Below, piece by piece: positions 43,597 through 51,808 of a stretch of 64,000 bases of DNA. The first letter of the stretch is position 1. Each line of letters opens with the position of its first letter. Source of the stretch: Candidatus Tyrphobacter aquilonaris (lineage in GTDB: Bacteria > Vulcanimicrobiota > Vulcanimicrobiia > Vulcanimicrobiales > Vulcanimicrobiaceae); the NCBI GenBank assembly GCA_003133745.1, contig PKZD01000017.1, positions 25,405 through 89,404 on the forward strand, in the 5' to 3' direction. The notes under the pieces are model-generated. The model did not search any database. It saw nothing but the letters and a program-made list of their open reading frames with translations, and was not told where the DNA came from. The position numbers and the translations under genes are program-made.

Positions 43597-44552
43597 ATGT
43601 CGTCATCACGGGAGCCGCGGGATTCGTCGGGTCGCACCTCTGCGAGCGCTTCTTGTCCGAAGGAGCATGCGTCTTCGGAGTAGACAACTTCAGCACCGGC
43701 GTCAGCGGGAATCTCTCCGACGCCGTGCGCAATCCGGCATTTCAGTTGCTGACGGCCGATGTCTCGCACGATTTCGATGACGTCATATCGCGCGCCGCGG
43801 CGCCGGATATCGTGCTGCATCTCGCTTCGGCTGCGAGCCCCTTGGAGTACTCCGTGCGCTCAATCGAGACGATGGAGGTCAACAGCGCGGGAAGCGCTCA
43901 TTGTCTCGAGTGGTGCAAGCGCGTGGGCGCGCGCTTCGTCTTTGCCTCGACCTCTGAAGCGTATGGGGATCCCACCGAGCATCCCCAATCCGAGGAGTAC
44001 TGGGGGAACGTGAATCCCATCGGACCTCGCTCCTGCTACGATGAATCGAAGCGGTTCGGCGAAGCGCTGTCGATGGCATATTCGCGCTTACACGGAGTAG
44101 ACGTGCGCATCGCGCGCGTCTTCAACACGTACGGACCGCGCATGCGCGCCCATGACGGACGCGTCGTGCCCAACTTCATTCGACAGGCTCTGTGCGGCGA
44201 CGCCGTCACGGTGTACGGCGAAGGTTCGCAGACGCGCTCCTTCTGCTTTGTCGAGGATCTCTGCGAAGGATTGTATCGTCTCGCGACGCGCCAGTCGGCC
44301 TCCGGTACGGTGGTCAACTTGGGAAACCCGGACGAACGTACGATCGCAGAGCTTGCCGAGGTCGTCTCTCGCCTCATCGGCGTGCCCCTCCGCGTCGAGC
44401 ACGGACCCTTGCCTGTCGATGACCCGAGGCGTCGCTGTCCCGATATCAGTAGAGCGAAACGGTTGCTCGGCTGGGAGCCGACAACCAATCTTGAAGAAGG
44501 CTTGTCAAAGACGATCGCTTATTTCCGGGGTGAGCTCGTTGCTGCAAAATAA
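43593..44552 (+). CDS. UDP-glucuronate decarboxylase (UDP-xylose synthase)-like epimerase-family enzyme
   Basis: A protein of 319 residues, extended SDR fold. ITGAAGFVGSHLCERF binds NAD. HLASAASPLEY, ASTSEAYGDPTEHPQ, YWGNVNPIGPRSCYDESKR and RVFNTYGPRMRAHDGRVV are almost the full UXS signature, with the Y-x-x-x-K pair in CYDESKR. It converts UDP-glucuronate to UDP-xylose with loss of CO2. Directly coupled to ugd, so the locus probably makes a xylose-containing or xylose-derived sugar. Confidence 0.9.
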   Translation: MNVVITGAAGFVGSHLCERFLSEGACVFGVDNFSTGVSGNLSDAVRNPAFQLLTADVSHDFDDVISRAAAPDIVLHLASAASPLEYSVRSIETMEVNSAGSAHCLEWCKRVGARFVFASTSEAYGDPTEHPQSEEYWGNVNPIGPRSCYDESKRFGEALSMAYSRLHGVDVRIARVFNTYGPRMRAHDGRVVPNFIRQALCGDAVTVYGEGSQTRSFCFVEDLCEGLYRLATRQSASGTVVNLGNPDERTIAELAEVVSRLIGVPLRVEHGPLPVDDPRRRCPDISRAKRLLGWEPTTNLEEGLSKTIAYFRGELVAAK

Positions 44553-45279
44553 GATAGCCCTCGTCACGGGCGCATCGCGAGGTATCGGCGCCGGCATTGC
44601 CGCCGAGCTCGCTCGCATCGGAGCGCACGTCATCATCAACCACCTGCAGACTCCCGAAGAGGCGGAATCTGTCGCAAGGCGGATCATCCAGGACGGCGGA
44701 AGCGCCACCGTCCGGTGCTTTGACGTATCGGACTCAGCCGCGGTGAAGCATGACGTTGAGGAGTTAGAAGAGCAGGTTGGACCGATCGGCATTGTCGTAA
44801 ACAATGCAGGCATCGTGCGCGACAGATCCTTTCGGAAGATGAGCGCCGACGAATGGCATGCGGTCCTCGGAGTGAACCTGAACGGCGCGATGCACGTCTG
44901 TTCCGCCGTTGTGAACTCGATGGCAAGTCGGGGCTACGGCCGGATCGTCAATATCTCATCCTTTGTTGCCCAGGCGGGCAACTTCGGACAGACAAACTAC
45001 GCGGCGTCGAAAGCCGGGATGATCGGGTTTTCACGGGCCCTCGCGCTCGAGCTCGCGCCGCACGGCGTTACGGTAAACTGCGTGTGCCCGGGATTCATCG
45101 AGACGGAAATGTGGCGATCGATACCGGAGCAAATGCGAGAGTCGATCCTCAAGCGAATTCCTCAGGCACGTGTCGGCTCCGTTTCGGAGGTCGCGGCGGC
45201 GGTGCGATTCCTCGTCGATGAAGGATCGTACATAACGGGACAGACGCTGAACGTCAACGGCGGAATCTTCATAGGATAG
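44530..45279 (+). CDS. Short-chain dehydrogenase/reductase (FabG-like)
   Basis: A protein of 249 residues. IALVTGASRGIGAGIA binds the cofactor; NNAGIVRD, the catalytic Ser in VNISS, YAASKAG (Tyr and Lys) and CPGFIETEM are all in place. The sequence is closest in style to 3-oxoacyl-ACP or acetoacetyl-CoA reductases. I use the GTG at 44530, overlapping the previous gene by 23 bases, because it gives the usual FabG N-terminus; TTG at 44539 is an alternative. Whether it works on a sugar or on an acyl thioester for the LpxA-like acyltransferase is open. Confidence 0.88.
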   Translation: MSSLLQNKIALVTGASRGIGAGIAAELARIGAHVIINHLQTPEEAESVARRIIQDGGSATVRCFDVSDSAAVKHDVEELEEQVGPIGIVVNNAGIVRDRSFRKMSADEWHAVLGVNLNGAMHVCSAVVNSMASRGYGRIVNISSFVAQAGNFGQTNYAASKAGMIGFSRALALELAPHGVTVNCVCPGFIETEMWRSIPEQMRESILKRIPQARVGSVSEVAAAVRFLVDEGSYITGQTLNVNGGIFIG

Positions 45280-45286
45280 GACGGTC

Positions 45287-47599
45287 GTGCCGCTTCGAGC
45301 CTTGCTGCGCCGCGTTGTAGCGCTCGCTCTCGCCGACGCATGGATTTGGCCGGTGGTCTTTGCGTCGTTCGCGTACGCCGTCGCAACGCTCTCGGGCGTA
45401 CCGATGCTTCGGCAAGACTGGGGCACGTCGCCATTTCACACCGGCTGGTATAACCTGATCGACGATGGCTTCAGCGGTTGGGCGCCTGCCGGCATTGGAT
45501 CACCGCAACCCTACCTCGTCGACTATCTCATTTGCCTCCCGATCACGGTTGCGACGGTATGCCTCGGCGGACGTGCTACGCTCTTTCTTCTGCTGCTCGC
45601 AATAGGAGGGTTCTGCGCGTTTGGTGCGCGCGCCCTCGCGAAGGACGTCGGTTGTAACGGCGTCGGAAGCAGCGCCGCTGCCCTCTTTGCCATCTTCAAT
45701 CCATGGGCGTATACGGAGCTCGTTGCGGGACACGTGTACATGTTGCTCGCGTACGCTGCGAGCTTTTGGCTCTTCCGAGAGGTCCTGCTTCGGCGGCCTC
45801 GACCGATCGTGCTCACCGTCGCGGCGCTGCTGACGTTGCAGCAGTTGCAATTCTTCATCGTGAGCACGCTTCTGCTTGGGGTCGTTGCAGTCTGGCGACG
45901 CGTTTGGCAGCCCCTCGCCATCGCGGCCGTCGTGTGGCTGCCGTCCGTGATCGGCATTCTGGCGGAGCGCAAGGCGCTCGACACGATTCCGTTTACGTTG
46001 GTCTGGGAGCGAGATCAATCCGTTCGGCCGCTCGACGCGCTGCAATTAAATGGATATTTCGCCAAGTATGCCGACGGTTTCCGCGGCTTTTTTGCAACGC
46101 CGGCCTTTGCGACGTTCGCCGTAGCTCTCGTAAGCCTTCGTGAACGGCGTCGCGTCGTCGTCGCCGTAGCGGTAGGAACATTGGCCGCGCTCCTGTTCTC
46201 GATGGGAACGTTCGGTCCCGGCGCCGCGCTCTTCACCACGGCGATCGAGCACGTTCGCATCGTTGCGGTGTTCCGGGAACTTTTCGACGTGCTCGGGTAT
46301 GTCGCCATCGGTTACGTCATCCTCGCGAGCATCGCATCCGCACGGTGGCAGTTCCTGGCGTGGTTTTGGCTGGCGACAACGATCTTGCTCTGCGGCGGTT
46401 GGTTTCTGGGGCCTCCGGCGCGGTTTTGGGTGCCGGCCCAGACGTTGCCCACGACGGTCGTCGCGACGGATGCGAATACGCGCTTTGCTCTCATGCCGGC
46501 GTTTCAGCCGCTGTCGTTTTACGACCAAGGATCGGGAGCCGATCCGGACGCGCGCCCTTGGCCGGGCAACGTGACGCCGCTCAATCAGTACCTCTCGACA
46601 TATCCGGCGAATGCTGCGATGGCTTCTTTCCTGCTTCGCGACGACATAAGACCACTCCAGGCGCTCAGCGTCGGCGTCGTCGTGGAACGGCCATGGCTGC
46701 ATACCAATGCCGGCGCGCAAAGAATGCAGTGGGCCCTGCCCGTGCGTAATGATGTGGGAGCGCCCCAAGCGCGCAGGATGACATTGCGCGCCGCCCCCGA
46801 GCTTGCGCTCGTACCGATGCCGGCCGTCGGTGCTCTCGATGCACGTCTTGGCAACAGCGGCATCTTCTTCGCGGATGCTGCCGTTGCGAACGGTCCGTTG
46901 GTACCGCCGGCGTGGAAGGGATACTCACCGATCCTCCGCGTCACGCCGCCGAACGACGAGGTCGACGCCCGGCGGGGCTGGGTCGATGCGCGGTTGGCTT
47001 TTGCGGAGCGCCCGGAACTCGCGCAATCCCTCGGTGGAGCGCTGACGACAAACCAAAGCGCGCTGCTTCCCGTCAACGGCGCGCTGGAAGCGCTCGTGCT
47101 CGTGGACGGCACGCTTCGCTCGAGCGCTTCACGGATTCTTACGACTACGACGCACGGGTATCGCTGGATTTCACTTGCGCCGAGCGTACGCGCCGTAACG
47201 TGTTCGGGGCTTTGCGTCGTCGCCGCGCAAGGGTCGCCCCCGGCGGGAGTTCCCCTCGAGCCGCCTCCGCATCCCGAATACGGCGTTGCTTTTCACGCCC
47301 TGACGCCGTGGCTGCTCACAGCGACGGTCTCCCCCGGTGCGCTCGGCGCTCTTCGCTATAACACTGCGTACGACGACAACTGGGTTGCCTTCATGGGCGG
47401 AGTACGGCTCTCGCACGTGCGTTTAGATGGGACCGTCAACGGCTGGCTTCTTCCAACTCGCTCGACGCCGCAGCGGCTTGTGATCGTCGAAACGACGGCC
47501 GCCGCGCAGTTTGGTACCGAGATCCTAGCGCTCATACTCCTGGTCGCCGTTGCGTGTTTAGAAATTGTTCGAAGGCGCCGACAAAGCGCTCGCGCGTGA
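45287..47599 (+). CDS. Large multi-spanning protein with periplasmic C-terminal region, GT-C-like
   Basis: A protein of 770 residues. GTG start at 45287 with AGGACGG just upstream. About ten membrane helices fill residues 15-385, with an acidic first loop (TGWYNLIDDGFSGWAPAG) as in GT-C enzymes. Residues about 390-740 are extracytoplasmic and strand-rich, and a final helix (ILALILLVAVACLEIV) precedes a basic tail. The plan matches the protein at 35908 on a smaller scale. Probably a second lipid-linked-sugar-dependent transferase or polymer-handling protein. No Wzy or Wzx signature was recognised. The 3' end overlaps a converging gene by 68 bases. Confidence 0.7.
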   Translation: MPLRALLRRVVALALADAWIWPVVFASFAYAVATLSGVPMLRQDWGTSPFHTGWYNLIDDGFSGWAPAGIGSPQPYLVDYLICLPITVATVCLGGRATLFLLLLAIGGFCAFGARALAKDVGCNGVGSSAAALFAIFNPWAYTELVAGHVYMLLAYAASFWLFREVLLRRPRPIVLTVAALLTLQQLQFFIVSTLLLGVVAVWRRVWQPLAIAAVVWLPSVIGILAERKALDTIPFTLVWERDQSVRPLDALQLNGYFAKYADGFRGFFATPAFATFAVALVSLRERRRVVVAVAVGTLAALLFSMGTFGPGAALFTTAIEHVRIVAVFRELFDVLGYVAIGYVILASIASARWQFLAWFWLATTILLCGGWFLGPPARFWVPAQTLPTTVVATDANTRFALMPAFQPLSFYDQGSGADPDARPWPGNVTPLNQYLSTYPANAAMASFLLRDDIRPLQALSVGVVVERPWLHTNAGAQRMQWALPVRNDVGAPQARRMTLRAAPELALVPMPAVGALDARLGNSGIFFADAAVANGPLVPPAWKGYSPILRVTPPNDEVDARRGWVDARLAFAERPELAQSLGGALTTNQSALLPVNGALEALVLVDGTLRSSASRILTTTTHGYRWISLAPSVRAVTCSGLCVVAAQGSPPAGVPLEPPPHPEYGVAFHALTPWLLTATVSPGALGALRYNTAYDDNWVAFMGGVRLSHVRLDGTVNGWLLPTRSTPQRLVIVETTAAAQFGTEILALILLVAVACLEIVRRRRQSARA

Positions 47600-48635
47600 A
47601 GCCACGCAGCATGTCTGCAGCGCCGACTCCAAGGGCTTCCCGTAACGCGCGATTCTGGATGACGCGCAAGAGCCCGTCACAGAGCGCCTCCGGATCCTGC
47701 CGCGCCGTGATGATTCCGGAGCGCTCGTGTTGCACCGAGTCGACGAGCCCCGGGACCGGATACACGACGCTCGGAACATAAAATCGCGCGGCCTCTGAAA
47801 CGACGAGTCCCCAGCCCTCTCGCAGCGAGGCGAGCGCGAGGACATCAAAACTGCGCATATACGCATCCCGCTCCGCCGACGAGACGTGCCCGGTAAACGT
47901 GACGGCATCCGCAATTCCCAAGCGGTCCGCTAGGCTGCGGAGAGACCGCTCCTCGTTTCGGGTGCCGCGCCCTACGACGATGAGTTCAGCATGGGGAACG
48001 ACGGAGCGCACGCGGGCAAGCGCCCTCACGAGATGATCGACTCGCTTTGACGGCGTGATGCGCCCGACGTATCCGATGCGGCCGGGGATGCTTTCGCCGC
48101 GGTTTCCTTCCTCTGGTTGCTGCAGCGGGTAGTGGATGACGTGAACGGGATTCCCGAGGCCGAGGCCGGCAAACGACGCGGCGCTCGAAGGCGCACCCGT
48201 GATGAGCGGCAGGTTACGGTACAGCGATAGAAGCGCAGCTTCAACCGCGTATCCTATGGGGCCGATGATCGGTGGGGCTTCCGCCAGCCAAATCTCGCGC
48301 GCCAGTTGGTGCATCCACAATACGACCGGCGTTCGGGTTGCGAACCGCGAGAAAAATGGGAGTGTGTTGACCTCGTCGATGACGACGTCAACGTCGTTCC
48401 GGTGTCTCCGCAACCATACGAACGCGTGGAGACGGCAACTGAGTTCGGTCCCGTGGCGCTCGACGACGTAGCCGTTTCGCTTACTCCGCGATGCGGCTCC
48501 GCGATGACGGCTCGTGAACCAGGTGATGGAATGGCCGCGTTCTGCGAGACCGCTCGCGAGCTCGTCGGTCACCACCTCGGCGCCCCCGGCTTTGGGATGC
48601 TCGAGATCACGCCAGTTCACGATGGCGACGTTCAT
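47532..48635 (-). CDS. Family 4 glycosyltransferase (GT-B)
   Basis: A protein of 367 residues. It starts VAIVNWRDLEHPKAGGAEVV (glycine loop of the acceptor domain). The donor domain has GRIGYVGRITPSKRVDHLVRAL, ELIVVGRGTRNEE, TFTGHVSSAERDAYMRSFDVLALASLREGWGLVVSEA with the E-x7-E-type end, and PVPGLVDSVQHERSG. It closes the glycan locus on the minus strand, converging with the 770-residue membrane protein. Confidence 0.88.
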   Translation of the reverse strand: MNVAIVNWRDLEHPKAGGAEVVTDELASGLAERGHSITWFTSRHRGAASRSKRNGYVVERHGTELSCRLHAFVWLRRHRNDVDVVIDEVNTLPFFSRFATRTPVVLWMHQLAREIWLAEAPPIIGPIGYAVEAALLSLYRNLPLITGAPSSAASFAGLGLGNPVHVIHYPLQQPEEGNRGESIPGRIGYVGRITPSKRVDHLVRALARVRSVVPHAELIVVGRGTRNEERSLRSLADRLGIADAVTFTGHVSSAERDAYMRSFDVLALASLREGWGLVVSEAARFYVPSVVYPVPGLVDSVQHERSGIITARQDPEALCDGLLRVIQNRALREALGVGAADMLRGFTRERFVGAFEQFLNTQRRPGV

Positions 48636-48678
48636 CGTTCCGAGATTCTCGGCGTGAGCGTCACCCTCCGGCCCGGAG

Positions 48679-48712
48679 AAAACGCGAGCCCGCGACGTGC
48701 AACGCCGCGGGC
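48679..48712 (-). terminator. Rho-independent terminator of the small gene at 48740
   Basis: Read on the minus strand, GCCCGCG (from 48712) and CGCGGGC (to 48688) pair perfectly, and three more pairs inside (one G-T) give about a 10-bp stem with a 5-base loop. A TCGCG spacer and TTTT (48682-48679) follow. It lies 28 bases after the stop of the small exported protein, the right place and strand for its terminator. Confidence 0.65.
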
Positions 48713-48739
48713 ATCGTGTCTATGGGGATTCGCTGAGGC

Positions 48740-48964
48740 TTAGGAACCGGCAGCGATGCCGGCTTGTACCTGTACGATTGCTTGATTGACGAGGGTGATT
48801 GCTTGGAGGCGGTGGCCGCCCTTGTTGGCCGTCGCCGCTTGCAGTTGCCCAACAGCTGCATTGAGATCGCTCAGCGCGGTGTTCATGTGCGGCTGATACG
48901 CGATTGCTGCGCCGCTGCCGAGTCCGAGTGCGAAGATGAATGCGATTATGGCAAAACGTTTCAT
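48740..48964 (-). CDS. Small exported helical protein
   Basis: A protein of 74 residues. The ATG at 48964 has AGGAGG 9 bases upstream; a longer reading is not needed. The signal peptide (AIIAFIFALGLGSGAAIA) is followed by a helical mature part HMNTALSDLNAAVGQLQAA, then NKGGHRLQAITLVNQAIVQVQAGI. This matches a recurrent family of small periplasmic proteins with the GGHR turn between two helices, of unknown role. It has its own promoter region and terminator, so it is probably expressed alone and well. Confidence 0.8.
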   Translation of the reverse strand: MKRFAIIAFIFALGLGSGAAIAYQPHMNTALSDLNAAVGQLQAATANKGGHRLQAITLVNQAIVQVQAGIAAGS

Positions 48965-49117
48965 AGATGATATCCTCCTGTCGATGAGCCTTCCGGCTGC
49001 CGCCGGTCGCTCCCTTCGTCGCCCAAGCAGGCCCCGCCGGCCTGCTCGGGTGCATGGGCTCCGCGCTTTGTCGCAGAACCCAGGCCGCTTGGAGATGCGC
49101 CCTCGTGGGAGGTAGTC

Positions 49118-50809
49118 GTGCTGCGCTGGGCCGGTAGCATCGGCGTGCTGGTCGTGACGTACCTCGTTGTCATGGCCGCGGCCGTCCTTTGGATGCCGCA
49201 CGAATGGGACTGGCGAGTTTTCGGGTGGCTCAGTTCGCGCGCAACGCCCACGTTCTCCCAAGAGGTCAGCATCGTCGATGTCGATTGGAGCTCCGACATT
49301 CCAACGGATCGCCGGCGTGTCGCGGACTTCCTCAACGGCCTAGTAAGAAGCAATCAGCGGCCAAACGCGGTGATCCTTGACATTGAGTTCGATCCCTGTC
49401 AATCCACGCCATGCGGGGAGCCGATGGAATCCGCGCGCGACGCTCTCGTCACGAGCATCCGTGCTGCGACACGGTACTTCCCGGTGTACGCTACCGAAGA
49501 ACCAGATGTCGGCCGAGATGATATCGTCAGCGGGCCGCTCGATCGGCAAGACGCGCGGATATACGATGCGCTCAGCGGTGCGGCGCAAACGCGCTTTACG
49601 AGCGTTCCCGAGGAAAACGGCCTATTTTATCGGATGTGCTATGCCGACGTTCCGTTCGCGAATGAGTCCGGCGAAGTCCAAGGAACGCAGAACGTCTGGG
49701 CCATGGTCGTCCGCGTCTTGATGACGCCACGCGTTTTTGCGAGTTCGCCCCCTTGCGACGCGAGCTACGTCCCCGTTCGCCTCGGGCCAAGGATAGCGCC
49801 CGCGCCGCCGACGGTGTACAGATTTACCAATGCGCGTGCGTTTGGAAAAAACTACGCGCAGTTCGATGACAAGATGTACGTGATCGTCGGAACGATGGCG
49901 AACGACAGCTCGCCGTTCACGGATCGAAGTGGTCCCGAGTTGCTTGGCTGGGCGCTCAGTAACGCGCTCGATCAAGGTTCATTGGTCGGAAGGGGGCCGT
50001 ACTACGACGTGCAGGCGCAGAACGCGATGCTCTTGCTGCTTGTGCCGGCGTTCTCCGGACTTGCCGTCGTTGCGTACATGGCAATATTCTTTCAACTGAA
50101 GCGAACCCGCTTACGCAGGTTGCGATACCTCCTGCCTTGGCTGTCGTCCGGCGTTGCCGGCGCCGTGGGCCTGAGCATCTTCGTCGCCTTCGAGTCATGG
50201 ATGCTCCTCTCGCACCATATTCAGCCGCAGGTTTCGCTCATCGCTCTCGGCATCGTACTTGCCTCCGGGTTAAGCGCGTTCCACGGCTCCCAGGTTCTCC
50301 GCGACGAGGCGAATGCGATCGAGCCCACACTCGGAGATACGTACGACTACGACGTCTTCATAAGCTACGCGCACGAAGAAGGGGCGTGGGTCTCGGAACA
50401 CGTCTACGTGCCGTTTCGAGACGCCACGCTTCCGAACGGAAAGAAGCTGTCGGTGTTCTTCGATACGTCGTCTATCCGCTCGGGGAGCAGTTGGCAGACG
50501 AAGTTGTCGATGGCGATCGACGCCAGCCGCTTCATCGTTCCGGTGTACTCGGAGACGTACTTCAAACAGCCCTACTGCCGTTTCGAGATCATGCGCGCCC
50601 ATCGCAAGTGGGTCCTCGCCGGCCAAGAGTCGCGCTGCGTCTTACCGATTATGCGCGGTCATCCGAAGATCTATGGTACGGTAGACGATATCCAAGCCCT
50701 CAGCATCGACGATCAGCCGGACTTAGTCCAGCAGCATATCGCCGAGATTGCGGGCCAGCTGTCCCGTGAGGCTGCCTCCAAGGAATCCCAGAAAGGTGTC
50801 ACGCCGTGA
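49118..50809 (+). CDS. Membrane receptor with CHASE2-like sensor and cytoplasmic TIR domain
   Basis: A protein of 563 residues. GTG start with GGGAGG 5 bases upstream. A first helix (SIGVLVVTYLVVMAAAVLWM) leads to an extracytoplasmic CHASE2-like domain at about 45-295 (VSIVDVDWSS, PNAVILDIEFD, YVIVGTMANDSSPF). Three helices follow (about 305-395), then a TIR domain at about 408-540 opening DYDVFISYAHEEGAWVSEHV with FFDTSSIRSGSSW and PYCRFEI, where Glu490 is at the position of the catalytic Glu of TIR NADases. CHASE2 normally drives cyclases or kinases. The FecR lipoprotein overlaps its stop (GTGA), suggesting a joint sensory unit. Confidence 0.85.
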   Translation: MLRWAGSIGVLVVTYLVVMAAAVLWMPHEWDWRVFGWLSSRATPTFSQEVSIVDVDWSSDIPTDRRRVADFLNGLVRSNQRPNAVILDIEFDPCQSTPCGEPMESARDALVTSIRAATRYFPVYATEEPDVGRDDIVSGPLDRQDARIYDALSGAAQTRFTSVPEENGLFYRMCYADVPFANESGEVQGTQNVWAMVVRVLMTPRVFASSPPCDASYVPVRLGPRIAPAPPTVYRFTNARAFGKNYAQFDDKMYVIVGTMANDSSPFTDRSGPELLGWALSNALDQGSLVGRGPYYDVQAQNAMLLLLVPAFSGLAVVAYMAIFFQLKRTRLRRLRYLLPWLSSGVAGAVGLSIFVAFESWMLLSHHIQPQVSLIALGIVLASGLSAFHGSQVLRDEANAIEPTLGDTYDYDVFISYAHEEGAWVSEHVYVPFRDATLPNGKKLSVFFDTSSIRSGSSWQTKLSMAIDASRFIVPVYSETYFKQPYCRFEIMRAHRKWVLAGQESRCVLPIMRGHPKIYGTVDDIQALSIDDQPDLVQQHIAEIAGQLSREAASKESQKGVTP

Positions 50810-51798
50810 ATGTATTGCGTACCGTCTCTATCGCGAGCTTCTTCGTCCTTGCGGCACTCTCTCTATCGGGGTGCGGCTCGAGCACGCCTTCTTCGTCGCC
50901 GACTGCGGCGCAAGTCCGCGTGCACACGGTGCAAGGGATTTTGCTCGACGGGAAATCGGTGAAATCAGCCACGGGCGTGACGGTCAGCCGTGGCGCCACG
51001 GTGGAACACGCGCTCACGCGCGGTGAGACGATCTCCGACGGGACGCGAATCGACGTCCCGGCGCACCTGGTCGTGGTCATCACGAGTTCCGGCGGAAAGA
51101 GCACGACGACCCTTGAGCCCGGCGCGAGCGTGACCTTCGTGAGCACGGCTTCCGGAGAGCTCATCTCCAGCAACGGCGGTCACGCGACGTTCAGCGTCGT
51201 ACCCGGCTCGCTCGACTTCTTTCGGGTGCAGTCCGGCGAAGCGTTGATGGCATCGGTTCACGGCACGGTGTTCTCGATCGACGCGGGCCCGGGCGGCGTT
51301 ACGTTCACCTGCACGCGCGGTGTCATCAACGTCATAAAAAGCGGCTACTTGCTGATTGGGACGTCGAGCGTGAGGACGTCGCTCGTCGACGTGATCTCCG
51401 CGGCGAATCGGCCGCGCGCGACCTACAGGCCCACCTCGACGTGGTACTTGGCGAAGTTCGCGAACCGGGCGCAAGCCGACGCATTTTATCGTGAGCAGCT
51501 TGCGGCTGCGCGACGGAGCGGCGATGCCAACGTCGTGTATGCAGCTCGCATGAACCTTGGATATTTCCAACATCCGCGATGGAGAGGCGAGCGACTTCAT
51601 GGATATTGGCATCAATATCGGCATCGCCCGGGAGGATTTCGCCCGGGAGGATTTCGCCCGAGAGGATTTCGCCTGCGAGGATCAACGCCCAGATACCGGC
51701 GCGCTGCAGGCGTGCCGCGACACGCTCGCGCCCTTCCGGGAGCTGGGCGACACCGGCGCAGAGGCGAAGGCCTTCGGCATCCTCGGCGTCGCCGCTAA
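50806..51798 (+). CDS. FecR-domain lipoprotein, C-terminus frameshifted
   Basis: A protein of 330 residues as read. Lipobox LSGCG, then a FecR-like domain at about 35-190 (DGTRIDVPAHLVVVITSSGGKSTTTL, ELISSNGG, ASVHGTVFSID, TRGVINVI). After MNLG at about residue 252 the frame becomes Arg/Gly-rich and unlike a protein (RPGGFRPGGFRPRGF). The neighbouring frame continues naturally from there to 51808. A +1 shift or a 2-base loss near 51559 is the simplest explanation. Coupled to the TIR receptor; together they resemble CHASE2/FecR sensory pairs. Confidence 0.75.
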   Translation: MNVLRTVSIASFFVLAALSLSGCGSSTPSSSPTAAQVRVHTVQGILLDGKSVKSATGVTVSRGATVEHALTRGETISDGTRIDVPAHLVVVITSSGGKSTTTLEPGASVTFVSTASGELISSNGGHATFSVVPGSLDFFRVQSGEALMASVHGTVFSIDAGPGGVTFTCTRGVINVIKSGYLLIGTSSVRTSLVDVISAANRPRATYRPTSTWYLAKFANRAQADAFYREQLAAARRSGDANVVYAARMNLGYFQHPRWRGERLHGYWHQYRHRPGGFRPGGFRPRGFRLRGSTPRYRRAAGVPRHARALPGAGRHRRRGEGLRHPRRRR

Positions 51799-51808
51799 AG
51801 CGGTATGA
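51557..51808 (+). pseudogene. Displaced C-terminal reading frame of the FecR lipoprotein
   Basis: This frame, +1 to the FecR gene, encodes DISNIRDGEASDFMDIGINIG, then three AREDF repeats and an acidic helical tail ending GILGVAAKAV. It has normal acidic composition, while the FecR frame over the same bases is improbable. The joined product would read MNLG-DISNIRDGEA. It ends by overlapping the converging TPR gene by 14 bases. Confidence 0.55.
51626..51682. repeat. 15-bp tandem repeat, about 3.8 copies
   Basis: Unit GCCCGGGAGGATTTC occurs at 51626, 51641 and, with one change, 51656; a partial fourth copy starts at 51671. In the displaced frame each unit encodes AREDF, a pentapeptide-type repeat. 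The unit length is a multiple of three, so copy-number change would alter protein length without shifting frame. Confidence 0.8.
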
